Below are positions 26,316 through 34,836 of a DNA stretch of 64,000 nucleotides, in pieces. Location: contig JBBIHB010000016.1 in the NCBI GenBank assembly GCA_037447215.1, positions 4,096 through 68,095 on the forward strand, in the 5' to 3' direction. Numbering within the stretch: position 1 is the first letter of the stretch; every line of letters begins with the position of its first letter. The translations under genes were made by a program, and so were the position numbers. The notes below the pieces were generated by a model, which was given only the letters and a program-made list of their open reading frames with translations, did no database searches and had not been told where the DNA came from. This DNA comes from UBA1413 sp037447215. GTDB lineage: Bacteria > Bacteroidota > Bacteroidia > Bacteroidales > Prolixibacteraceae.

Positions 26316-27251
26316 ATGAATATGCTTAATAAGGGATTTAAATTTAAAAAATTTATAACCTCACTAACATGTGCTTTTTTATTGGTGTTTTTTGGATTGC
26401 AATCAGCGGCACAGACAGATGATTTTGGCTGGTGGAACCAACTTCACCAGTGGAAACCGGGAATGCCTGGGTGGAAAAGATGGTTGATTATTTCGCCGGG
26501 ATATCTGGGGCCAAATGCCCTACCTGTACCAGAAGTAAAAAAAGGCTATATTCCGACTGAAAGTGAAATTGCTTTCTCAGCTTCACGGCATTTTCATCCG
26601 GGCGACCCGACCCAGGATCTTGCCGGAAGGTTGTACCTGCCGTTTGCAGAAGGAAAAATTGCTTTTGAAGCCTATGGGGCATTGGTTGAAAATTATTCTT
26701 ACAGCGAAGAAATCCGTGATATGAGGTTTTCGCGCGATTTCGACGGAAAGGGTGTAACACAGGGAGATATATATTTTGGCACCCTTATCCAAATAAGCAG
26801 AGGCAGGGTATTCCCGAATACCCTATTCCGGTTTGTATCGAGAACCGCCTCTGGTGGTGCATACCATGCAGCAAGGTTTTCCGATAATCCGGGATACTTT
26901 TTCGACTTCAGCTTTTCAAAAGAAATTGAGATAAACCGAACTGCCCTCTTTCGTCCATTTGCCTCATTCGGTTTTTACAGCTGGCAAACCAACAGTGAAG
27001 AAAACCTCCAGAATGATGCACCCCTTTATGGTGCCGGTATCGAATTCCAAAATATGGGATGGCTTATAACAGGTAGTTTTTCGGGTTATTCGGGTTATAT
27101 GTTGAATAAAGATAAACCACAGGTAGCAACCTTGAATGTGAGGCATGACTGGAAATACTCAGCCGCTGCAATAGATTTTATTGCCGGATTAAGGGATTGG
27201 GAATATCAAACCATCAGATTTACTTATACGTATAAATTTAAAGGTCTCTGA
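26316..27251 (+). CDS. Predicted outer-membrane beta-barrel protein, function unknown
   Basis: This protein of about 311 residues has a signal peptide (ending QSAAQ), and from about residue 75 it is an alternation of amphipathic strands ending in an aromatic residue pattern (FTYTYKFKGL), as in small barrels. HFHPGDPTQDLAGRLYLPFA and RTASGGAYHAARFSDNPGYF are striking but I do not recognise the family. It is followed within 15 bp by the PAP2 phosphatase gene, so it may act on lipid or LPS. The start is the ATG at 26316; a TTG lies 12 bp upstream. Confidence 0.7.
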   Translation: MNMLNKGFKFKKFITSLTCAFLLVFFGLQSAAQTDDFGWWNQLHQWKPGMPGWKRWLIISPGYLGPNALPVPEVKKGYIPTESEIAFSASRHFHPGDPTQDLAGRLYLPFAEGKIAFEAYGALVENYSYSEEIRDMRFSRDFDGKGVTQGDIYFGTLIQISRGRVFPNTLFRFVSRTASGGAYHAARFSDNPGYFFDFSFSKEIEINRTALFRPFASFGFYSWQTNSEENLQNDAPLYGAGIEFQNMGWLITGSFSGYSGYMLNKDKPQVATLNVRHDWKYSAAAIDFIAGLRDWEYQTIRFTYTYKFKGL

Positions 27252-27265
27252 GAATATATAAAATT

Positions 27266-27946
27266 TTGAAAAATAAAATAACATATTTTTTCCTGCGGTC
27301 GAAATGGTTCCTGCTTCCTTATTCATTCATCGCAATAATTGCCCTCTTTTCGCTTATAGCAATAGAAAAGGGGGAAGAGGTATTAATGATAAATTCTGTT
27401 TCGGGTGAGTGGCTCGACAGGTTTTTTCTGGTGGTAACCGATATCGGATTAGGTGGTTATGTTGCCCTTGTGGCAGCATTGCTGTTTTTCTACAATCTTC
27501 GATGGTCAATCTTATTGTTTATGAGTCTTGGGTGGTCTGGCATCCTGACTCATTTATTCAAAAGAATCATATTTGCCGGAGAAACCCGGCCATTGCATTA
27601 TTTTTATTATGCCGATTTTCCCAGGTTTCTCCACGATGTGCCGCTGATTTATTATAACTCATTCCCTTCGGGGCACACCATGACCATTTTTGCGTCCTGT
27701 ACAATTATTGCCTATCTGTCAGGCAGGCCTTTAATAGGGTTGATTGCATTACTTCTGGCAACCCTGGTTGGAATATCGAGGATTTACCTGCTTCAGCATT
27801 TTGGTATCGATGTTTTTGCAGGTTCATTTTTGGGGATTTTAGCTGCTTTATTATCGGTAGTAATTATTGATTGTATTTTGGTACTTAATGATAAATCATT
27901 TTCAGGGCAAAGGTTATGGTTATTTATTTTCAAAAGGCGCAATTAA
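27266..27946 (+). CDS. PAP2-family membrane phosphatase
   Basis: This 226-residue protein has about six helices and the three-part phosphatase motif: KRIIFAGETRP (KxxxxxxRP), FPSGHTM (PSGH) and SRIYLLQHFGIDVF (SRxxxxxHxxxD). Members remove phosphate from undecaprenyl pyrophosphate, lipid A or phosphatidic acid at the outer face of the inner membrane. The start is a TTG (27266) just before MKNKI-like residues; no ATG is available. Its 3' end overlaps the convergent GT39 gene by 27 bp. Confidence 0.88.
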   Translation: MKNKITYFFLRSKWFLLPYSFIAIIALFSLIAIEKGEEVLMINSVSGEWLDRFFLVVTDIGLGGYVALVAALLFFYNLRWSILLFMSLGWSGILTHLFKRIIFAGETRPLHYFYYADFPRFLHDVPLIYYNSFPSGHTMTIFASCTIIAYLSGRPLIGLIALLLATLVGISRIYLLQHFGIDVFAGSFLGILAALLSVVIIDCILVLNDKSFSGQRLWLFIFKRRN

Positions 27947-29494
27947 TACAGTTGTCGGTATCTCAAATACATCCTTTTGTTCGAAAACTATCCCAAACCA
28001 CTCCGGAAAATCATATTCCTGAAATGATTTTTTATCGGAAATGATTATACCATTTGGGTTATGCTTAAAATATTCCTTGATTTTATTGCGGTTTATTTCT
28101 GGAATTGGTTTTTTTAATTCAAATGCAAATGCAGGGTTAAACCGGTTTAAAAACACAACCTCTTTACCAACCAATTTGTGTTTGCTTAAGGCAACAGGAT
28201 TACGCCGATCGATTGCCGGGTATATCGCATAAAAGAAAATCAATCCGGTGACTAAGCCGGTTAGTGCCAGATTTAGCCGTGCATATTTCAGAAGGCCTTT
28301 CTTGATTAAAAATAGTGAAATCATAATTCCGGCTGGCAGGACAATTGTCCAAAGCATAATATACCTGAGTTGTTTCAGGACTGGGTCGTACCCCATGGCA
28401 ATATATGCTGCAGGGAAGGAAAGTAATATAATTATGAAAAATACGAAAACAGAGATAAAATCACTCTTTTCATTTTCTTTGGAATAGCTGAAATAGCTTG
28501 CAATAATTAGTGAAATAAAAGGGTAGGCCAGCACAGTATAATTAGGCAATCTGGTTTGGGAAAAACAGAAAAAGATTACCACAACCATTACAGAAATAGC
28601 TGAAAGCAATACCCAATCATCTTTTTTCTCGTTTAATGAAAACCTGACAGCATGATAAAGGTATATTGAAAATGGAAGCATCCCTATAAATACGTATACC
28701 AGGGTTAACAGAAAAGTGCCTCCATGTCCTTCAAATTCGCTGGTATAGCGGTTCAGGTTATGTTCCAGAAAAAAATTCCGGGTCCATTCCCCATCAGTGC
28801 TGAAATGTACTGCTATAAACCATGGGGCAGCAATTAGCATTATTATAGTAATCCCTGCCAACGGATTAAGTGCTTTTATTATAGAAAAATTTAACCTCTT
28901 TGTGAGAATAAGAAAAAATGTAAAAATTAAAACTGGTATGGCAACTGCTACCGGTCCTTTTGAAAGAAACCCCAATGCCAATGCAGAATACATTAAATAC
29001 TTTTGAACTGGTTTATTTGTATTGATGAATGAATAAAAAAGAAAAATCGAACAGGTGACAAAAAATAGCAGATATGGGTCGGGAACCGCCAGGTGGTGCT
29101 GTAACTGGAAATGAACGGATGCAAGCAGGATAATAACGCTCCATAAAGCCAATATTTTATTGGAAAACCTGCAGGTAAAATGGAACACTATCAAAATGGT
29201 AAGCGCACCAAATACAGCAGAAAAAAAACGTGCCGCCCATGCATTTACCCCGAAAACCTTATATGAAGCAATCATGAAAAAATAGTGTAAAGGCGGTTTA
29301 TCGGACCTTAGCTCATAATTGAATGTGGGATAATCCCATTTGCCGGTTTCCATCATTTCGCGGGCACATGAAGCATTTTTGGCTTCATCAAGTATATAAA
29401 TGCTTACATTTTGATTGTTACCTGCAAAAAGCATGAAGCTGAATATGAAGAGTAAAACCCTGAAAAATTTAATATTTACTGCTTTTTCAATCAT
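27920..29494 (-). CDS. Glycosyltransferase family 39 (ArnT-like) membrane protein
   Basis: This protein of about 524 residues is a GT-C glycosyltransferase with about 12 helices. The first loop YILDEAKNASCAREMMETG (about residues 32-50) holds the catalytic acidic residue in the ArnT pattern, followed by SDKPPLHYFFMIASYKVFG. ArnT-type enzymes move a sugar from undecaprenyl phosphate to lipid A or to another envelope acceptor. The ATG at 29494 is preferred to a TTG at 29503. It diverges from the GT2 gene, which could make the lipid-linked donor, and converges with the PAP2 phosphatase gene. Confidence 0.87.
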   Translation of the reverse strand: MIEKAVNIKFFRVLLFIFSFMLFAGNNQNVSIYILDEAKNASCAREMMETGKWDYPTFNYELRSDKPPLHYFFMIASYKVFGVNAWAARFFSAVFGALTILIVFHFTCRFSNKILALWSVIILLASVHFQLQHHLAVPDPYLLFFVTCSIFLFYSFINTNKPVQKYLMYSALALGFLSKGPVAVAIPVLIFTFFLILTKRLNFSIIKALNPLAGITIIMLIAAPWFIAVHFSTDGEWTRNFFLEHNLNRYTSEFEGHGGTFLLTLVYVFIGMLPFSIYLYHAVRFSLNEKKDDWVLLSAISVMVVVIFFCFSQTRLPNYTVLAYPFISLIIASYFSYSKENEKSDFISVFVFFIIILLSFPAAYIAMGYDPVLKQLRYIMLWTIVLPAGIMISLFLIKKGLLKYARLNLALTGLVTGLIFFYAIYPAIDRRNPVALSKHKLVGKEVVFLNRFNPAFAFELKKPIPEINRNKIKEYFKHNPNGIIISDKKSFQEYDFPEWFGIVFEQKDVFEIPTTVLIAPFENK

Positions 29495-29525
29495 AAAGTT
29501 CAATTTTAGAGCAATTCAGATCGCT

Positions 29526-29559
29526 TTTGTGTCATTAGCAAAACGAATTTATACTTTTG
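29526..29559 (+). promoter_or_regulatory. Candidate promoter of the GT2 gene
   Basis: TTTG at 29526-29529 and TACTTTTG at 29552-29559 (22-bp spacing) fit the Bacteroidota promoter, slightly wide. A minus-strand TATATTTG at 29609-29616 could serve the divergent GT39 gene. Confidence 0.4.
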
Positions 29560-29680
29560 TAAATTGGAACAATCTTTTACAGCATTTTTAAATTGTGATT
29601 ACAATTTGCAAATATAAGTTTTTGAGGCATTGTCAGGCTGAAATTAAATGGATAAAAGGGATATTTTAATTTGGTCGAAT

Positions 29681-30619
29681 ATGAAAAAACTATCTATAAT
29701 AATATGTGTGTACAATGAGAAGGACAATGTATTGCCTTTGGCCGGTGAAATAATTTCTGCGTTGAGGAATATTGATTTTGAGGTAATATTCGTTGATGAT
29801 GGATCCACAGATAATACCAGGGATCAGATTGAAAAAATCAGGGATAAACGGTTCACTTTGGTTGAGCTAAAACGCAATTATGGGCAAAGTTCAGCGCTTC
29901 AGGCCGGAATTGATTTTGCACCGGGCGAATATGTAGCATTGATTGATGGTGATCTGCAAAATGATCCTGACGATATCCCATTCATGCTGGAAAAAATTGT
30001 AAATGAAAAGTTGGATATGGTTGCCGGCGTCAGAACAAATCGAAAAGATGGTGTTTTCCTGAGAAAAATACCGTCTAAAATTGCAAATTATATTATCAGG
30101 AAATCAACGGGTACTAAAATGAGTGACCTGGGTTGCACCCTGAAAATTTTCACATCAGAAGCCATAAAAAGTATTCATATATATGGCGAATTGCACCGAT
30201 TTATTCCAGTGTTGCTTGCACTCGAGGGGTTTACAAAATTTTCACAGATCAATGTCAATCACCGCCAGCGAAAGTTTGGCCAATCAAAATACAACATTTC
30301 CCGTACGGGCAGAGTAATTGGCGATTTACTTCTTATGTTGTTTTTTAAGAAATATATGCAAAGGCCTATGCATTTATTCAGTCAATTGGGTATTATTACC
30401 CTCGGTGTCGGGTTGATAATAAATCTTTACCTGTTGGTTATCAAATTGATGGGGCATGATATCTGGGGAAAACCCTTATTATTGCTCGGTATTTTGTTAG
30501 TATTAGGGGGAATCCAGTTTATTACCACCGGGATTATTGCCGAAATGCTGATGCGGACCTATTTCGAAGGACAGGGCAAAAAACCATACAGGATCAATAA
30601 AATAGTTAAAAATGACTAA
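29681..30619 (+). CDS. Glycosyltransferase family 2, polyprenyl-phosphate sugar synthase type (ArnC/DPM-like)
   Basis: This protein of about 312 residues starts MKKLSIIICVYNEKDNVLPL and carries VDDGSTDNT and the DxD-type LIDGDLQNDPDDI (about residue 95), NVNHRQRKFGQSKYN, then two C-terminal membrane helices (about 225-300). This is the plan of enzymes that transfer a nucleotide-activated sugar to undecaprenyl phosphate on the cytoplasmic face. An ATG at 29648 would add 11 residues; 29681 fits the family start better. Its product could feed the divergent GT39 enzyme. Confidence 0.88.
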   Translation: MKKLSIIICVYNEKDNVLPLAGEIISALRNIDFEVIFVDDGSTDNTRDQIEKIRDKRFTLVELKRNYGQSSALQAGIDFAPGEYVALIDGDLQNDPDDIPFMLEKIVNEKLDMVAGVRTNRKDGVFLRKIPSKIANYIIRKSTGTKMSDLGCTLKIFTSEAIKSIHIYGELHRFIPVLLALEGFTKFSQINVNHRQRKFGQSKYNISRTGRVIGDLLLMLFFKKYMQRPMHLFSQLGIITLGVGLIINLYLLVIKLMGHDIWGKPLLLLGILLVLGGIQFITTGIIAEMLMRTYFEGQGKKPYRINKIVKND

Positions 30620-30624
30620 AAGCC

Positions 30625-31866
30625 TCATTTAAGGCTCATTAACCAGTTAAGAGCAAAAAATCCAAATGGAAGTACTGCGCCGTTATGGTCTTGAAGGGGT
30701 ATGGTTCCATAATTGATCTGCCCATCCGGAACATTTTTTTCCATAAATCCTTCATAAAGATTTAAGGATTGAAAAACAGGTACATATGTATCGGTAGCGC
30801 CGTGCCTCATAAATATTCTGACATTTGTTTTCCAAGGTTCAACACTGTTTTGTTTCAGGGCTGCCCTAAGGGTGGCATATTTTTCAGCAGTTTTATAACC
30901 TGTTCTGAATTCGTTGGAAAACAGTACCTTGATAGTGGTAGAAAGTTGATTGTTGATGGAAGCACCGTCACGCTCACCATTGTAAAGCGTAGGGATTAAA
31001 GAGGCATAAGGTGCGTTGAATACATCCTGGTAACTAATCGAGATCGAACCTTTTTGAATGTATGAGTGAAAAATATAACCCAGATATACCGGCATCGGAT
31101 AGGTATTTTGCCCCATGATGTAATCAATTAGTGTGGTAAGGTCGTAAACTCCTCCACCAGCAGCCGTTCCTTTCAGGGTATAATCATTTGCGTGTTTGGT
31201 CTCAATTTCATTGGTCAAGGCAATCGAAGCCCACGCTCCCTGCGAATATCCCATCAAATAGAGATCTTTGCTTAAATTAAGATCGAGGAATTTCGGCGAA
31301 GTCATTTCTTTTACTGCTCCATACATGTCGAGAATACTTGATAGGGTTGATTCCTTATCGAGATAGGGATGAAACATTGTTGATGAAGTCCCGAAACCAA
31401 TATAATCGGGGATTACAACTATGTAGCCCAATGAAGCTATTGCCTGGATCAACGTGAAATATTCATCGGTTATATTGTTCGATGGTGCCTTTGAATTGAG
31501 GGTATTTGTTCCATTTTGAAAACTTAACATCGGAAACTGCTCCGATGAATCTGTCATAGGAACACAAACCACCCCTGAAGCAACAACATCTTTATTTTTA
31601 AATTTTGTTTTATAACTCACTTTGTAAGCCCATACCCCATATTTGGCCTTTTCCGATAAATTAATAGGAACAGGTGATTCCTTTTCCATCTGACCAAATG
31701 CAAGTTTTACTAAATTCAAAGGAGCTGAATTTACCTGTGTGTAATTGATGAGATGCTTGTTAGTGGTTACCGGAACCTGTCCTTCATCATCGTTAAGGTT
31801 ACATGAAACAAAAATGAGATGCGATAAAAGGGTAGTGAGAATAATGATAAAATATTTTCGATTCAT
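30625..31866 (-). CDS. Secretory lipase-like alpha/beta hydrolase lipoprotein
   Basis: This 413-residue protein has a lipoprotein signal (LIFVSCNL, Cys about residue 22). The hydrolase fold shows the oxyanion strand PMLSFQNGTNT, GYIVVIPDYIGFG, the nucleophile elbow LMGYSQGAWAS (Ser about residue 203), the acid in GATDTYVPVFQS, and the His in PLQDHNGAVLPFG. The arrangement matches the LIP/secretory lipase group. It acts on an ester in the periplasm or on the outer surface; the substrate is unknown. A TAATTTTG match precedes it on the minus strand (31896-31903). Confidence 0.85.
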   Translation of the reverse strand: MNRKYFIIILTTLLSHLIFVSCNLNDDEGQVPVTTNKHLINYTQVNSAPLNLVKLAFGQMEKESPVPINLSEKAKYGVWAYKVSYKTKFKNKDVVASGVVCVPMTDSSEQFPMLSFQNGTNTLNSKAPSNNITDEYFTLIQAIASLGYIVVIPDYIGFGTSSTMFHPYLDKESTLSSILDMYGAVKEMTSPKFLDLNLSKDLYLMGYSQGAWASIALTNEIETKHANDYTLKGTAAGGGVYDLTTLIDYIMGQNTYPMPVYLGYIFHSYIQKGSISISYQDVFNAPYASLIPTLYNGERDGASINNQLSTTIKVLFSNEFRTGYKTAEKYATLRAALKQNSVEPWKTNVRIFMRHGATDTYVPVFQSLNLYEGFMEKNVPDGQINYGTIPLQDHNGAVLPFGFFALNWLMSLK

Positions 31867-31895
31867 GAGTAAACTTTTTAGAAAATTGATAATTT

Positions 31896-31903
31896 CAAAA
31901 TTA
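31896..31903 (-). promoter_or_regulatory. Candidate -7 element for the lipase gene
   Basis: It reads TAATTTTG on the minus strand, giving a leader of about 24 nt. No good -33 is visible. Confidence 0.35.
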
Positions 31904-32061
31904 CGGATTTTTCAGGCATTTATTGCATGAGTCGTGGTGATTTGCATTTTTTGATGGACTCAATTTTGAAATTAATGAGGATTCTATATCTTTAAGTCCT
32001 GATTTAAAAGGCCTGTACCAAGGCCAAACAATCAAAGTCAGTAAAATCTAATTAAAAGATC

Positions 32062-32784
32062 ATGAAGGTAATTTGGCTGATTGTGTCGCTATTTTTTAGT
32101 GTTCAAATGCTTCCTGCACAAAATTACTCTATACTCGTTGTTGCTGGTGGTCATAGTTTTGATACCTTAAGTTTTATGAGCATTTTCGATGAAATGGGGG
32201 GCATTGGTTACGATTTTCTTCTGCAGCCCGAAGCAAACAGAGCTTTGATAAATCTTGAGGATCACACTTATGATGTAATTATTTTTTACGATATGTGGGA
32301 GTCTATCAACGATGAAGAACAAGCAGCCTATATAAGATTGACCGAAGCCGGAATCCCATTTTTATTTCTCCATCATTCACTGGTTTCATACCAGCAATGG
32401 CCTGAATTTGAGCAGATTATAGGCGGCAGGTATATTCAAACCTTAAAAAACGAAACCCGGTCAAAATCAGAGTTGTCAACCTACAAACACGATGTATGGA
32501 TTGATGTTGAAGTAATTGATCCAGCGCACCCACTAACAGCCGGAATAAACGATTTCAGGATTTTCGACGAAGTTTATGGCAATTATAGGGTTGGAGACCG
32601 GGTGAAACCCCTGCTACGGACAAATCATCCTGAAAGTACTCCCATAATTGCATGGGAGAATAAATACAAGCATTCAACTATTATCTACATCCAACCCGGG
32701 CATGATCAATATGCCTATAAATCAACTGAATATAGGCGTTTGATAAACCAGGCAATAAAATTTCTGGCATCCAAAAAACAATAA
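32062..32784 (+). CDS. Secreted ThuA-domain protein
   Basis: This 240-residue protein has a signal peptide (ending MLPAQ) and one ThuA-like glutamine-amidotransferase-fold domain (SILVVAGGHSFDTLSFMSIF at the start, FLFLHHSLVSYQQWPEFEQI and GGRY in the middle, YIQPGHDQYAY near the end). ThuA is linked to trehalose and 3-keto-sugar metabolism, and Bacteroidota encode many exported copies near carbohydrate genes. The MFS transporter follows after 31 bp. The reaction is uncertain. Confidence 0.88.
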   Translation: MKVIWLIVSLFFSVQMLPAQNYSILVVAGGHSFDTLSFMSIFDEMGGIGYDFLLQPEANRALINLEDHTYDVIIFYDMWESINDEEQAAYIRLTEAGIPFLFLHHSLVSYQQWPEFEQIIGGRYIQTLKNETRSKSELSTYKHDVWIDVEVIDPAHPLTAGINDFRIFDEVYGNYRVGDRVKPLLRTNHPESTPIIAWENKYKHSTIIYIQPGHDQYAYKSTEYRRLINQAIKFLASKKQ

Positions 32785-32815
32785 ATATTATTAATCCAAA
32801 AATTAAATTCAGGCT

Positions 32816-34141
32816 ATGAAGAATGTAAATCAATCAAGGCTTTTTATTGCAAGTTGTCTTGCTTTGCTGGTTACCGCTATCACCTTTGCCATCAGGGCAA
32901 AAATCGAGGGAGTGTTTACCGATGATTATGGATTGACAGCCGAACAGGTTGGACGTGCATTTGCACCTGCATTCTGGGGTTTTGCTGTGGCAATGTTTGC
33001 CGGAGGCTATATAATCGACATTGTCAAAACCAGAAGTTTGGTTTGGACTGCCTTTGGTATGCACCTGGTTGGAATTGTTTTATTGCTTATGGCAAAAGAT
33101 TACACTTCTTTGTTCATTTCCAATGTTTTCATCGGATTAGGCAATGGAAGTGTTGAAGCCGCATGTAACCCACTTGTAACCGCCATTTATCCGGATAAAA
33201 AATCGAAAATGCTTAACCGGTTCCATGTTTGGTTCCCTGGTGGAATTGTTGTTGGCAGTTTATTGGCTGCTCTGGTTATTGATCAGTTAAACCTTCCGTG
33301 GCAGGTGCTTGTAGGCCTTCTTTTTATTCCATTGGCAATTTATGGTTTTCTGTTTTTGGGACAGGTTATTCCTGAAACAGAACGTGTTTCATCGGGTGTG
33401 AGCTATAAGGAAATGTTGCGCAATGTTGGGGCTCCAATTACAATTACCCTCGCCGTAATTTTTATGATACTGGTTGCCAACGTTCAGGCAATTTCCCACA
33501 CAATTACGGGTAGTTATCAATTGCCTCTCATAATAATTGCTGTGGTAGCGATTTTGATTATTGTGGAAGGCAGGATCATAAATAAAATTTCACTGTTGTT
33601 CCCGTTCATTTTTGCCTGTATGTTGCTTACTGCATCGACCGAGTTGGGAACAACACAGTGGATCAATGCTTTGCTTGGTAATAAAGGCGTTCACCCGATG
33701 ATTATACTGGCTGTTGTTACAGGTTTAATGGCGGTGGGACGTTATTTTGCCGGAGGTCTGATTCACCGGTTAAATACACCCGGTGTATTACTTGGCTCTG
33801 CCATATTTTCTTTTGCAGGTTTGCTTTTGCTGAGCATAAGTACCACAGCATTCATGACCGTAATTTCTGCGGCCGTATTTGCAGTTGGGGTATGTTATTT
33901 CTGGCCTACCATGATAGGTGCAGCTGCCGAATATATACCGAAAACAGGTGCCCTCGGGATGTCAATTCTTGGAGGGGCAGGTTTTGTGGCAACCTCAATG
34001 ATTCTGCCTATTATGGGGCAATCAATCGAAACCTCAGGTCCCGAAATCACGCTACGAATTATGGCAGCTCTTCCCCTCATCCTGATTGTTGCTTTTATAA
34101 TTCTAAACATACTTGTAAAAGGGAAAAAAACAGCCCACTAA
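32816..34141 (+). CDS. MFS transporter, probably for a sugar or sugar acid
   Basis: This 441-residue protein has 12 predicted helices with a central loop at about 195-215. Its early part has AEQVGRAFAPAFWGFAVAMF and the loop FIGLGNGSVEAACNPLVTAI, followed by RFHVWFPGGIVVGSLLAAL, patterns seen in Bacteroidota sugar MFS proteins. The coupled ThuA gene (31-bp gap) suggests uptake of the ThuA product or substrate. No substrate can be named. Confidence 0.82.
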   Translation: MKNVNQSRLFIASCLALLVTAITFAIRAKIEGVFTDDYGLTAEQVGRAFAPAFWGFAVAMFAGGYIIDIVKTRSLVWTAFGMHLVGIVLLLMAKDYTSLFISNVFIGLGNGSVEAACNPLVTAIYPDKKSKMLNRFHVWFPGGIVVGSLLAALVIDQLNLPWQVLVGLLFIPLAIYGFLFLGQVIPETERVSSGVSYKEMLRNVGAPITITLAVIFMILVANVQAISHTITGSYQLPLIIIAVVAILIIVEGRIINKISLLFPFIFACMLLTASTELGTTQWINALLGNKGVHPMIILAVVTGLMAVGRYFAGGLIHRLNTPGVLLGSAIFSFAGLLLLSISTTAFMTVISAAVFAVGVCYFWPTMIGAAAEYIPKTGALGMSILGGAGFVATSMILPIMGQSIETSGPEITLRIMAALPLILIVAFIILNILVKGKKTAH

Positions 34142-34150
34142 TTTTTTATA

Positions 34151-34165
34151 TTAGAATAATTCTAA
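34151..34165. promoter_or_regulatory. 7-1-7 palindrome resembling a Fur/PerR-family box upstream of ferritin
   Basis: TTAGAATAATTCTAA is a perfect inverted repeat of 7 bp around a central A. This is the form of Fur and PerR boxes (compare the PerR consensus TTATAATNATTATAA). It lies 90 bp before the ferritin ATG. Iron- or peroxide-responsive control is inferred. Confidence 0.5.
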
Positions 34166-34218
34166 TTTAAATTTCTGTTAAAGATTTTTTTAGAGCTGAT
34201 AGGGTTGAAACATTTTTA

Positions 34219-34226
34219 TAATTTTG
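34219..34226 (+). promoter_or_regulatory. Candidate -7 element for ferritin
   Basis: TAATTTTG matches TAnnTTTG, 29 bp before the ATG. The 7-1-7 palindrome lies about 55 bp further upstream. Confidence 0.45.
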
Positions 34227-34254
34227 ACCTTAATAATTAAAAAATATTTACATC

Positions 34255-34773
34255 ATGGTAAAAGAGAAAGTTTTAAATGCAATAAACGCTCAGATTAATG
34301 CTGAACAGTATTCGGCATTTTTGTACCTCTCCATGTCGGCTTATTTTTACGACCTCGGTTTGCCCGGATTTGCCAATTGGATGTACATACAATACCAGGA
34401 AGAACTCACCCATGCCAATAAGTTTTTTAACTATGTGAACGAAAGAGGGGGTAAAGTTGTATTGAAAGCGATTGACCAGGTTGATACTGAGTTCAATGGA
34501 ATAATAGATGTGTTTGAAAAAACACTGGCCCATGAGCAGTATGTCACCGACCGCATCAATAAAATCATGGACGTTGCAATAGCCGAGAGCGATCATGCAA
34601 CTGTTAGTTTTTTGAAGTGGTTTGTCGATGAACAAGTTGAAGAAGAAGCTAACGCAACCGAAATTCTGGACACATTGAAGTTGATCAATGGACAGGGCAA
34701 TGGTATTTTTATGCTCGACCGTGAAATGCGTACACGCGTTTTTGTTGACGTGACACAGGCGGCAGCCGAATAA
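34255..34773 (+). CDS. ftnA: Ferritin (iron storage)
   Basis: This 172-residue four-helix protein stores iron in the cytoplasm as a 24-mer and oxidises Fe(II) at a di-iron site. Ferroxidase ligands are visible: Glu in INAQINAEQYSAFLYLSM (about residue 17), YQEELTHANKFF (Glu and His about 49-53), LAHEQ (about 93) and VDEQVEEEA (about 125-130). There is no haem-binding Met of bacterioferritins, so this is FtnA-like. It is a monocistronic gene with its own -7 element and a strong terminator. Confidence 0.94.
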   Translation: MVKEKVLNAINAQINAEQYSAFLYLSMSAYFYDLGLPGFANWMYIQYQEELTHANKFFNYVNERGGKVVLKAIDQVDTEFNGIIDVFEKTLAHEQYVTDRINKIMDVAIAESDHATVSFLKWFVDEQVEEEANATEILDTLKLINGQGNGIFMLDREMRTRVFVDVTQAAAE

Positions 34774-34794
34774 TAAAGAATTTGAATTTTAATC

Positions 34795-34825
34795 AAAAGG
34801 CTGTCGGAATTGACAGCCTTTTTTT
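34795..34825 (+). terminator. Rho-independent terminator of ferritin
   Basis: AAAAGGCTGTC (34795-34805), a 6-nt loop, then GACAGCCTTTT and a run of T to 34825. It ends 12 bp before the preferred start of the relA-like gene. Confidence 0.85.
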
Positions 34826-34836
34826 ATTTTCGCCTC

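Noticed and set aside
34810..34836. Upstream TTG start for the relA-like gene
   Set aside because: It lies inside the ferritin terminator hairpin.
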